From Gnetum montanum (Eukaryota > Streptophyta > Gnetopsida > Gnetales > Gnetaceae), in assembly GCA_015680685.1 (NCBI GenBank), contig MNCI01018932.1, forward strand, positions 373,201-437,200: a stretch of 64,000 bases of DNA. The letters are read 5' to 3'. Both the position numbers and the translations under genes were made by a program. Below are positions 32,011-43,249 of the stretch, piece after piece (positions within the stretch are counted from its first letter, which is position 1; each line of letters starts with the position of its first letter). The notes beneath the pieces were generated by a model. It was not told the DNA's origin and made no database searches. It saw nothing but the letters and a program-made list of their open reading frames with translations.

Positions 32011-32930
32011 CTTAGTGTCTACATTGTTGATGGTCCGAGGGGCTATGTTGTTACCAAAGATCACCACTTATCCACCCTCATAAGTTAAGTGGATCTCTTG
32101 GTGGATTGGTGAAGAGACAACCCTTAGTTGGGCTAACTAAGATCTCCATAAGATTAGGTTGAATCTGGGCATCTCTTCAACCATGTTGAACTCTATGTTA
32201 GTGGGGAATTTCTCTCTTGCCATGAAATCAATTGTGATTATTCCCTTGACAACCACTCATGTTTCATTGAAAGAATTTAAACATGTTGTTGTTGTTTGCC
32301 TAATTTGATCCACCAGGCCAAGCTTATCGACAACAAGGAATAGGATAATGTTGGTTGTTGCCCCATCATCGACATGCACCCTATGAATCTTATACTAATC
32401 CATGAAAATTGTTATGAACATAGGTGTAGTAGTTACTTGACCCTTATCAAGGTCAACTTTGAGTGCTTCATCACAAAATGTCAAAAGTATTGACCATGGT
32501 TCTTTAGTTGTAGGTAGGATCATTACAGCATGGATAGCCTTTTCCTCTACTAGCATGTCTTCCTTAATATGAATGGATGCCAACATGTGAACCAATGCTT
32601 CACAATGGGCAAGAGAGGTCATAATTAGATCGTATAGGCTCAAAGTTGTATTCTTTTCTTTAGAGCCTACTTGACCTATGCAAGTGCATCTACAAAATAT
32701 TTTCCACCATATAGTTGTTTAGTGGTCTTTATCTCCTCCACATATCCTAAGAGACAGATTTCCCATGGAGGAGAAGATTTGGATTTTGGTTGAATAGTGG
32801 GCCTTTGAGCTTCAGTGGTTACTTGTTGTGTGTGCTTGTCTATGTTGGTGGCCTTAGATGATAAGGCCATGAGAATGGCTAACAAGGCTTAGGGGAACCT
32901 AGTTTAATATGTTCCCTAGCCAACTTGTTA
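32011..32930 (-). pseudogene. Aspartic protease region of element B, right of the G insertion
   Basis: Minus-strand MSLYDLIMTSLAHCEALVHM starts at 32,643. It runs through LTFCDEALKVDLDKGQVTT, a TAG, and the catalytic VHVDDGATTNIIL near 32,370. A decayed RFNLIL-RSWLAQLR follows near 32,150. It matches element G's protease throughout. Upstream (32,676-32,885) is a gag-protease linker. The reading breaks at the G insertion and continues at 21,932. Confidence 0.85.
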
Positions 32931-33299
32931 TCCAAATGCTCATCACGTCTCTTTGGGTAGGTAGGTCATGATGTAGTCCCCTCCACTAGACCTTGGGTAG
33001 ATGAGGGATCAGCACATTTTGACATCGTTATGACAAAAGGTGTTTGGGTCATTGCCATAACATGTTGTGGGGCTCTAACCACAAAGGATGTTACTAGTGC
33101 TCAAGGTGGTGCTTTAATGATGAAGGGGACCTATAGCCTAGTTGATGCTGAGTCTTCAATGTCACTAGAAGGCACATGGACCACAAATGGTTCATGTATT
33201 GGATATGCATCATCATCAATGCTGATAGCATTAATGATATATCCTACACTGCTAGATTTTAATGGTCCTTATAGACATTCATGGACTAGTTTTCCAACC

Positions 33300-35407
33300 A
33301 AATAGGATTACTTTAATCAAGGACTAGCTTTTCTTGATTGATTATGCATTGGATATCATCGTTCAACACTAGGTAATAATCTATGTCATGGTCATGCAAC
33401 TGATGGTAGTTGCAAAATCGGTCCAATCTAAAATTTTTGGGTACCAAAGGCTCATTTGGCATAGTCGTAGAGGGGTCTTGAAGAACCTTGTAGTACCTGT
33501 CATGGCATTTGCTACCATCCTCTAACATTTTCTTACACTGAATGCACCCAGCACTAAGCAATTGATCCAAAAGTTCTAATGGTTTGATCGGCAAAGGGGT
33601 ATATTTTGGGCAATCCTTGTGCTCTAAGTTTGGGCTTGGGGAAGCTTTCCCTATGGCCAATGATGATGTGGATTGGTTGGTTCCCACGTTGCCAAAACCC
33701 AATGTTTTGTTGTTGTTGGCCAAGGCCTTAGGTGCCTTAGCCGCTTGCTTGTTGTTGCTATTGGACTTAACCTCATTAGCCACAACCACCATGGTGGTTG
33801 TCATGGCATTCCCCTTTTCCTTGTCTCTCTTTGCATGTGCATTCTTGTAGGATATGTAAGTTAGATCCTTGTTGGCCTCTGTCGCATCCTGTATGCTATT
33901 TGTTTGAGTGAAATATTGGCTAAGGGATTGCAAGGCTAAATAGTATAGCTTTGATTTAATGAAATCATTTACTATACCTTTAAACATGGCCGGCAAGTGT
34001 GTTTCAGTGATTGGCTCATGAATCTCATTTATAGAGATGCTCCAACATTGTATGAATTTTTTCATTGGCTTTAATGCTTCTTGCTTAATGTTCATGAGCT
34101 CGTCCAGCATGGCTTCTAGCTTCAACTCCTCTAGAGTTGAAATGGATGCTTGAGGAAGCATGCAGTACCAATATAAAGCTTTTCCAATCAAAGACATGGA
34201 TAACTATGTGTGGCCACACTTGCCATAATAAGGACTCAGAATGGAAAGTGACTAAGTAGGCATTTGGGTCACCCTTAGGATTGTATTTCATGAATTGGGG
34301 AAGTTGGATCCCAAGAGGCAATGTGAGAAAAGGAATGGTAGGGCTAATGAGATCATCTTGGTAGAAGTCCATTACATGGACTATCTCTGAGTTGGATGCC
34401 TTAAGCCACCATACCTCCTCAGTGAGAGTTTGGATAAGCTAGAATGCTTGGTCCAAACTTGGGGATGTTGTAGAGGGTTGCATTGGTTGTGCTTTTGGTG
34501 TTGTTTTTGAGGTGGCCCACAACCATGTAGTAGGTTGTGCCATATGTGACACTTGGTACATTTGCTTCTATGTGTACTACAACATCTGGGAAAATTGAAT
34601 AGTAGGTAAAGATGTTACTACCCACCATGTAGTTGAGGTTGGAGCTATTGTTGGAGGTGGGATTGATATGACTAGAATGATAGAAAAGTGACTTGTGTGT
34701 GGCTATGATATGAACACAGTGTGCACATATGGTAGCATTGGCATCATAGACACTGGTTGCAAAGGTTGAATAGACTACAAGGAAATGCCAAAGGGGAAAG
34801 GGGTAGAAGGTCTTGCATTCTTTTGCATAGACAAGATCGAGTGGGTAGCTACCACCAACAAATTTTTAGGCTATGGAAGTGTCACAACTACCTTAAATAA
34901 GGTAGAAGACTATGATTGGTGTGGTAGGAATATAGAGGCAGACTATGAGGTTGAGATGTAGAGCGGGACACCACTATCAAAATGAGACTCAAACTCCTCT
35001 TGCCCATCTTGTAGGTGTTCATCATAGTTGGATCTCAAGTCCTGATCTTTTGGCCCACTCATCTTGATATGTTGGTCCAAAATCCATTTGAAAGATTCAG
35101 TGAATGGTATAACCATGCTAGGGGTAGGAAGGAACTCCCTTCCATTTTGGTGAATAATTTCAAAACAATGCTTTTCTTCCATTTCCTAGTGATCCAATGG
35201 TAGGCCCACCTGAATCTTTGACCACAAAAAGTTGTATCATTCATCATCAAGTGTCATGTGTTCAAGAGATTGGTTCCACAGTCTAAGATATTGCTATTGT
35301 GGTCCCATTGGGCTAAGTGGTTGCTTGACATCTACCATGTGTTGCATGGGGTGAGCCACCTCCAGACTCAAGGTGGTAGCTGAGGTGTTAACTGGGTTCA
35401 TTTTCAT
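33300..35407 (-). pseudogene. gag of element B (Tat-like)
   Basis: The likely start is at 35,405-35,407 (MKMNPVNT), in line with element G. GREFLPTPSMVIPF near 35,120 corresponds to the G gag N-terminal block. MDFYQDDLISPTIPFLTLPL and YNPKGDPNAYLVTFHSESL lie at 34,372-34,230, SLIGKALYWYCMLPQASI at 34,190 and KFIQCWSISINEIHEPITE near 34,030. The end has CNYHQLHDHDIDYYLVLNDD near 33,390, a worn zinc-knuckle-like motif with one Cys. Several frameshifts and stops are present. Confidence 0.88.
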
Positions 35408-35851
35408 TGTGTAAGAAAAGACATAAGAAAAAGAGATGTTTGCAAAACATTTAAGTACAAAATATTTTAAGATAAAATGGCTAAGTGTGAAAACTATAAA
35501 GAAAATAGGCCAAAAATGGCTAAGTCTAAAAATGTTGAAAAACTAGTTATCTCTGATGTTATGCTTGTCACACTCTAAGGGATTGTTATGATCATAGGAT
35601 GTCACACTCTATAGGACACTTAGAGCTTGATGCAATGGGAAGTTTGGGGTTTCCATCCTACAGGGTTCCAGGGGAACTATCAACTGGGACCAATTTGCAC
35701 CAATAGGAACATAGACAACTCTTGCATTGGTCTATGATCTAGCTACTACCATGGCAGGTCCATAGGGGTGTTATGTCTCTGCTAGCCTTTTGCTAGTGAT
35801 GCAAGTATAGAAAGCACATGGGACTACCTGTGATAGACAGAAGGAATGAGA
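35408..35851 (-). other. Untranslated leader of element B
   Basis: This lies between primer site and gag start. It includes small inverted repeats at about 35,560-35,620 (tcacactctaagg, gtcacactctatagg) of the same type as in the LTR. No gene was seen. Confidence 0.6.
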
Positions 35852-35870
35852 GGCCCTTCTTCTAGCACCA
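35852..35870 (-). promoter_or_regulatory. Primer-binding site of element B
   Basis: On the minus strand TGGTGCTAGAAGAAGGGCC follows the LTR end CATCACA after a few bases (GTTTTT). It matches element G's site, which fixes the LTR boundary at 35,877. Confidence 0.8.
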
Positions 35871-35876
35871 AAAAAC

Positions 35877-37760
35877 TGTGATGTCCAAAAATGTTGGTGG
35901 CTGGAATACCAAGAGGTCCATAAGCATATAACTTTACCCTGAATCCATGCAATGGTAGTGCTGGGTGAAATGGAAACGAGGTGTTGTGAAATGTCTAGTT
36001 GATCAGATAGGGACATACATGGTGTAACAATAACTATTTGTAAACGAAGTTTTTAGTGAGCCTCATGTGGGATTCTGGACAATGATTAAGAACAGAACGT
36101 AACGTAACATGAATATGTAAATGGATATTGATAGTAGAAGAAAGAAGAAAAGTAAATACTAAGAAATTTCAAACAAATGCTCAGAATATAGAATCAAAGT
36201 TTGAGGACGAAGAAATGCACTACCCAAAGATCGGGGTGTGCAACTTTTAATTGAATAATGTTTGAAGCTAGTATGTGGTGTTAGATAGGCATAGTGGTAG
36301 CGTAGCAGTGTGGTCATAGTCTCTAGGATGTCATGGATGCATTGCTAGTAGCTACAAAGGAGGCTAGACCTATTGGGTTGGCACTCATCACACTGTGTAT
36401 GTGCAAGGAAGACTGTGCCATAGTACTTAGCTAGGTGTCAAGCGTAGGTGCTCATGTGCGAGAGTGATGAAAATGCTAAGAGTTCTCTAATGCTTGATTC
36501 TTAAAATGATTTTGCCAACCAACCTCTAGAATGCTAATTATTGAGAATTTATAGGGCTAGGGTTGATGTGAGATGCAAACTAGATGCAATGTGGCCTGGG
36601 TCCCATGTAGCATGGATGTGGACAAGTCATGTTGAGATGTTATGCTTAAAATGTCAAGCTCTAAGTGTTAAACTTAGAGTGTTATGCTCCATAGGATAGG
36701 AATGAGGACTTAGAAACTGCCAAAATGTGACCACACTACCCAGACTGCATGTGCTAGAGTTTGAAGGACTTCCATGTATCTACAAGAAATGCCAAAACAA
36801 ATGCAACTTGGAGTCTATGCTTCGGGACTATGTCTTCCCCCTCTTCCGAATAGGGTCAAGTGTAGGAATAATTTTGGGGATCAATGGGGGCTGCAAAAAC
36901 AAAGCAAACTACGAATATTGGCCATCAAAGGGACATTGAAGTTGAAATAAAGGTTGATGCTAAGATTTGGGAGCTTCTGGAGGCATTCAAAGGCATTTCC
37001 CAAGTGTCACAATGTCTACACTAAATAGCATGATAGAGCATAGCATGAACACTTAGAATTTTTTTGCAAATTTTGACTTGTCATGCTATCTACATTGTGC
37101 AGCATAGCACAAGTACTTTTTCAAATTTTAATGAAACCTACAATGTTTCTCCATGGCACACTAACCACACTCTAGGGTGTAGTAGGATAGGCAACCTCAA
37201 AAATCAGAAAATTTTCAAATGCATCTGCCATGTCTAGATAGCTTGATATATTTCTTGTCCAACACTTAGAAAAATTTGGCTGTAAAACTTGTGTCACGCT
37301 GACTATGCTATGTAGCGTAGTAGAGTGTGATGGGCCCAAAAGGTAGAAAATTTACCAAACTATTTCATCCATCCTAAGAACTTTTGACAACCTCTAGCCT
37401 GGTACTTGGGTGGACTAGCAACTAGGACATGTGTTAAGCTAGGTGAGCTAAAGAGCATAGTGAGCTTGATAGTCTAGGAGATAGAAAATTTGCCAAATTT
37501 TTTGGTCCATCCCAAGTAGATCTTGACCGCTTCTAGCTTGACATTTCTACAAATTGGCCATGGAAGTGTGTGCTACACTAGTTGTGCTAGGGAGCATAGT
37601 AGGTAGACTAAGAAACATTTTGCAAAAAATAGGATTCCTAGTGTGCTACATTGTCTACGCTACACAATGTGACAACAAGCTTAGAAAACTTTTGTCCAAG
37701 TTTTGACACTTAGAAAAATCTTCCATGGAACTATAGAAGCCCAAAATTGGTGGTGTTTCA
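35877..37760 (-). repeat. Element B 5' LTR (right copy)
   Basis: This 1,884-bp LTR begins, on the plus strand, TGTGATGTCC and ends GGTGGTGTTTCA. A minus-strand TATA-like box (TATAAATT) lies at 36,547-36,554. It aligns with 176-670 and 9,556-10,476 of the left LTR. The R-U5 part (35,877-36,360) has no match in the visible left LTR. U3 has several CTACGCT/AGCGTAG hairpins followed by ACACTTAGAAAA. Confidence 0.9.
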
Positions 37761-37812
37761 CTTAACTTTCTAAAGAAGTCATAAATTCTCATAAAAAACC
37801 TTAAGGTTTGCA
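37761..37812 (-). other. Probable last bases of element C 3' LTR
   Basis: Element C's polypurine-tract-like context (cagcccccatgactaagt) starts at about 37,811. The 50 bp left of it, up to B's LTR, should therefore belong to C's 3' LTR, with the rest to the left of position 1. The alternative is that this is C's internal tract as in element A. Confidence 0.4.
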
Positions 37813-39600
37813 GCCCCCATGACTAAGTTCTTACCTTTGGTAGTTACTAAATCGAAGAATGAAGTGATTTGGAAAAATGGTTAGGAAGTTATGGGCTCTA
37901 AAAGATGGCAAAAACTCCTCTCTTGTTGTAAAGAAAATGATAAAAATTTCAATGTGCTCGATGGTATTTATAGAATTTTTGTGTTGTGTCGAAGAGGTCC
38001 CATCGATGGATCAACTAGGTCAACTAGGCCTAATTGACATAGTTGTTGACCATCATTGACTTTGGTGAAGCTTTGAAAATAAAAGTAGCTTTTGAGTGAT
38101 ATTGAAGTCAAATGGAAGCCCAAAAAGCCATGAATATGATGAAAATAGTAGAATATGGTGTTGAACTTTAGAAAATTCAGAAAATTGAGAAAATTTGAGA
38201 ATATAGTTGGAGAATGATGTTTATGAAAGTTTAAGAAGCATAGAGCTAGATGCACCATGGGGCACACAGAAGATACGATTATGAAAATGTTTAAGGTAAG
38301 GGGGGCTTCACTATCCAAATCAAGAGATACACTAGTGGGTCCTCTCCATAGTAGGCACATGCCCTTTTTGCCCTTACATAACCTTGGTCAATTAATGATT
38401 ATGAAAGATTAAGAACCAACCAGTAGGAATCTATCCAAGAATTCTAACACATCAAACTAAGACATTGAGCATAACATGGAAATTGACAATGAGGTGAGTT
38501 ATGGAAAGCATAGATGGATGACCGAGAAGGTGGGATAGAATCCCAAATTAAGGTCATAAGAGGTCTCTTGTAGAATTTGTGTTTAAAATGACTCGAGAGA
38601 ATCCATCCTTAGTCTAGATCAAAACCAACCACATTCAATGACTTCACATTACCACTCCAAGACCAATGCTCCCCCTTAATACACAAGAGTGCTTCAACAA
38701 AATGACCACCATTCCATAAAAAGAAGAAACGAGAAGTAGGAGGTGAGAGAAATCCTTAGTTAGAGGGGAACTTCAAGCATGGGCAACATGCCTTTTCAGC
38801 CCCATAACCAATGCTTGTAACCCATTTATTTGTCTAAGGGGTGTGGTTTGAATTCCCACCATGTTTTTTTTTCTTATTTTTTTAAAAATGGGAACCACAC
38901 CATGCAAAGACTTTATTTAACTTCCTATTATTTGTCAACTTAGAATAGTAAGAAGTTAATGAAAACACTTAAGCACCCAAGTAAGTAGAAGAGTACAAAG
39001 AGTATTGAGTCCCTTTGAAGTCACACCCTATGTAAACCTTTGAATCCTTCCCAATTTCAAAACCTACCAAGGTTAAAAATTTATTAAAATTTTATTTAAT
39101 GAAACAAATATCAAATTTTCAAAACAAGGAAAACCATAGAGTTTGTGAATGGGTGGATGTTGTGGACTCACTGCCTATTCCATGAAAAATAAACCATGTC
39201 TTAGTCATTAGACATTAGAATTCAAAAATAGAAATCAGACATTAGCAACTAAAATATTAAGCACAAACCACCATTACTAAACAACAACATTTGCACTATG
39301 TCTAGCAGTAGTAAAGCACTTTTATTAGGAAAAATAATGAAAAGTAATGTACAAAAATAAAGTAAAATATATAAGAATGTATAAAATATTCAAGAAAGAT
39401 AAGACATACTAACAATGTTATAAAATTGAAATCAAGAAAATCAATAGAGTGAAATACCAACAAGAGGTAAAAATCAACAAAGTGTAAAATAAAAATGTGT
39501 AAAAAAAAAGTGAAAAGTTGAGGAGCCATGTGTATGGTTAGCATGGATGGCCATCTCACCCATGATTAAGTTGAAAGGAGGAGATGTAGAATATAGAGTG
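37813..39600 (-). other. Non-coding 3' region of element C
   Basis: No coherent ORF was found. It is homologous in patches to element A 4,861-5,990 (polypurine context, gtgggtcctc, and a stretch with gatcaagacc/gatcaaaacc). AT-rich low complexity lies at 39,300-39,520. Confidence 0.6.
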
Positions 39601-40760
39601 TGGTTGTCCATCTAATGAGGTAGTAGTTGTGCTAGCTTGTCTTATCTCTAGGAAAGGTTTCACTTGTTAGATGTTGACCAGCTTCTCTTTGTGTGGGCTC
39701 TCAGGTTTGTAGATTAACTTGATCCTAGAGGGAAAGGTTTTATCAATTATTTATGTTCCCTCCCATAATGTTTGGAACATTTTTTTTCTAAGGTACATCT
39801 ATGGGGTTCCAATAGAGAACCTTATCTCTAGATTGAAATTTTACTTTCCATATTCTAAGGTCATGGAACTTCTTATTATATACCTTATGCAGTTTATTCA
39901 AAGATAGGGCCACCAATTAGTTTTCATATACCACATTCAGGTTTATCAATATTTCTCTTTATGCTAGGCTCAGGTCAAGGTCCAATTCATAGGCCATTGA
40001 AAGCGTATGGAGCTCAGATTGGATTGGAAGTGTTGGAAGTTTTCTATACACTAGCTCATAGGGAGAGTAGCCTATGGGAAGTTTCCATGTGAAGTGGTAG
40101 GCCCAAAGGATGTCATTGAGTTTTGTGCTCTAGTCTCTCCTATATTTGCTTATAGTTCTTATTAGGATCTTTGTGATCTCTGTATTGGTGACTTCTACTT
40201 GACTATTGGCTTGGGGGTGATAAGGTGTTAATTTATTTTTGACCCTTAAGTGTTGCATGAGTTTTCAAAAAGTTGCACCTATAAATGAGTTACATTATCA
40301 GAAATTAGTACATGTGGCACTAACCTATTTACAACATTTTGTTGTACAAATCAAGTAGTAGTGGATGTTGTACACTTAGTGATAGTTGCTACTTCTTCCC
40401 ATTTGATATAGTAGTTGACTGTATTGATGATGTATGCCTTTTCATTGGACATGGGTATGATGGAACCCATGAAGTTAATGCCCCATATGTCAAAGGGCTC
40501 TAGTAGTTGAATCCACTATTGAGGATCCTCCATTTGAGTAGTCATTCCACTATCTCATTGAAAACGCTAATAGGATTAGACAAATTGGTGTATGTTCCTA
40601 AATATTGTAGGTTAATCGTATTCTTCCATCACGATTTTTATAGCTATGCATCTCCTAGCATAGTGGCCTCCATAGGAGCCTTCATGAGCTTCTTAGAGAA
40701 TGCATAATTACTCTACATCAAGGACACACCAATGAACTAGGCTATCAATGCACACCTTAT
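39600..40760 (-). pseudogene. Integrase of element C (Athila-like)
   Basis: The minus strand encodes EAHEGSYGGHYA near 40,680, the zinc-binding part. Further down, after breaks, LTYGALTSWVPSYP near 40,480 and ETSHRLLSL-type core remnants are seen. The core is very decayed: I can follow the domain order but not all catalytic residues. Its position after RNase H fits. Confidence 0.6.
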
Positions 40761-40979
40761 AAAGGTAGCCATTAATTTCTATGAAGTACTTAGCTTGATG
40801 AAGAAATTTTTGTTTCTTTCTAATGTATAGATCTTATGGCATCTCCTAAGTGAGAAGGTAAGTGAGGATGCCATCATACCATTTTGGTTATGTAGGCATT
40901 TGTTCATTTATTACTTCTGGAAAGATGAGTTCATTTCAAAATTGACCAGAGAGTGAGCTCTCCTCTTCTTTGTTATTCC

Positions 40980-41400
40980 ATCTTAACTAAGAGAGATGGT
41001 CAACAACCACATTCTTAGTTCCTTTTGAATCTACCATTATCATATCAAATTCCTACAAGATCACAAGCCATCATATGATATAGGGACTCATCATTGACTT
41101 GTTCATTAGGAAGTGAATAGCAATGTGATTTGTGTGCATAAATACTTTATAGCCAAGGACATAGTGTCTAAAATTTTCCAAAGCATACACCACTACCATC
41201 AGTACTTTCTCAATTGTGGTGTAATTTAATTGTGCACCCATAATGATTTGGCTCACAAAATGGATGTAATATGGACGTTTCTTATCATACAACTATGTAA
41301 GCATGGCTCCCAAGGTATAATTAGATGCATCTATCATTATGTGAAATGGTCTAGACTAATCTGGTGCCAATAGAATTGGAGCTTCTACAAGTTTGTCCTT
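40980..41400 (-). pseudogene. RNase H of element C
   Basis: An open stretch at 41,071-41,292 reads FVSQIIMGAQLNYTTIEKVL, VVVYALENFRHYVLGYKVFM and HTNHIAIHFLMNKSM, the Ty3-type RNase H with its Glu in 'TIEK' and Asp replaced by Asn in 'HTNH'. It continues after a stop through EFDMIMVDSKGTKNVVVDHL. The Asp-to-Asn change hits an active-site position. Confidence 0.8.
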
Positions 41401-42260
41401 TAGCTATTGGAATGCATGTTCACACTCGTTGTTCTAGATGAATGAAGCATCTTTCTTTGTAAGCTCAACCAATGACTTTGCAATCTTAGAAAAATTCTCT
41501 ATAAACCATTAGTAGTAGCTAGTGTGTCCAAGGAATGATCAGATGTTTTTGACTATCTTTGGTTGACATGTGATTCCTTGGATGACCCTTATCTTTTTCA
41601 AGTCTACCTCAATCCCTACCTAAGTAATTCTATTCCCCAGTGCTATGTATTCTTGAACCATTAAATTCCTTTTCTACCAATTAAGCCAAAGGTTTTTTTT
41701 AACACATATTTTTAATACTTGTTCAAGGTGATCCAGGGCTTGCTTAAATGTAGCCCCATAGGTAGAGAAGTCATCCATAAAGACTTCTATCTCACTACCA
41801 ATATACTATTTAAATATACTAAGGACCAAGTATTGGAATGTTGTAGGGGCATTGCATAGATTGAATGGCATCTTGCAATATGCAAAAGTATCCCAGGGAC
41901 TCATGAATGTTATTTTGGACTAATCCTCTAGCACAATTTGGATTTTGTTATAGCCACTATAACCATCCAAGAAGCTATAATAATAATTCCTAGATATGGT
42001 ATTCAAAACTTGGTCCACAAATGATAATGTAAAATGATCTTTAAATGTTTTCATATTCAATAGCTTAAAGTTAATGTAGACCTACCACTTGCCACCTTTC
42101 TTTAGAACAATTACAAGTGGGCAACCCACTCACTATCCGTGATGGGATAGATGAACCCTACCTTGAGGAGTTGTTATCTTTCCTCTTTGGTGATCTACTT
42201 CAACTTAGGCTTTAGTTTCCTCTATAGCTAACTTCTTGGATTCATGTCCAAGTCAGTGTA
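41400..42260 (-). pseudogene. Reverse transcriptase of element C (Athila-like)
   Basis: The minus-strand frame has VLKKGGKW near 42,110, DHFTLSFVDQVL, YSFLDGYSGYNKIQI, FAYCKMPFNLCNAPTTFQ near 41,870 and the catalytic EVFMDDFSTYG near 41,785. SFLGHTSYYQWFIENFSKIA follows. At least six in-frame stops make it inactive. Confidence 0.85.
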
Positions 42261-42749
42261 GATATGATGCTAACATATCCTTGAATTGATTCCAATCATC
42301 TTAAGATATGATTAAGTAAAGGATATTGGCCATTTTTTGACCACATTCAACAAATTTTCTTTTTATTTGGAAGCAATATTTGCATTAATTATAATTAGCT
42401 TGACATTATTTAAAAAATCACACTTCATGCTAGCTAGTAGAGTTTTTAACTCTAGGGACTCTTGCTTGAAATTATTAGAAATTTTCAACTCTCCCCAATA
42501 GGTATCATCATTTTCATCATTAGAGAGTTGATGATGAGCTTGCTCAAGTTCATCCATGCCTTTGACATAGACACATGTTAGGCTCTTAATAGGTTTCATG
42601 CATAGTGTGCTACTATCAGAGTTAGCTATCAGCCATTGGGTGCCATTTTATTTTGTGGCTACTATATATAGGCACATTTAGATATCTATTTCATGTGCAC
42701 ATTGATTGCATTCTTTGATGAATGTACTTTTAATGACCAAATTTTCTAC

Positions 42750-43130
42750 ATGCAATTGCACCTTTTATCACTATATGTGATGCATGGAACTCACTTCTCC
42801 TTAAGCTATCCAAATTCATTTTCCTTGAATATTTCCAAGGAGAGATCCTTGATGTCCATTTTTGCATCAACAATGATCAACCATGAACATTCCATAATGA
42901 TGGGAAAGTCGTATTTGTAGTTTTCTACCTTGATCACTAGAAGGTCAATAGGATAGGACCACCCACAAACTGTGGTCATAATGTCCTCCACTAACCCCAA
43001 AGGAATAGTGATTGATTAGTTTACCCATTTCAAATGGATATCACTCTTCTTGATAGGTGGTAGGTTCTAGGCCTTGTACATGTCATTAGAGATGAGGTTG
43101 ATACTAGAACCAAAACGAAGAAGAGCCTTG
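42750..43130 (-). pseudogene. Aspartic protease of element C
   Basis: RFGSSINLIS near 43,110 is the retropepsin active-site region, but the catalytic Asp is replaced by Arg (usual form DxGSS). PIDLLVIKVENYKYDFPIIM and a worn ECSWLIIVDAKMDI follow, in place of 'ILGRPFLATA'. The region between 42,260 and 42,750 is a protease-RT linker with charged sequence. Confidence 0.7.
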
Positions 43131-43249
43131 CATGGCTCATATCTAGTAATATATAAGTAAATAAGAGGACTTTTTAGATTAGACCTTTTTGTGGAAAGGT
43201 TACTAGCCTTGATCCAATCGAAGATAGCATGAGTTAGCATCACAATGAA

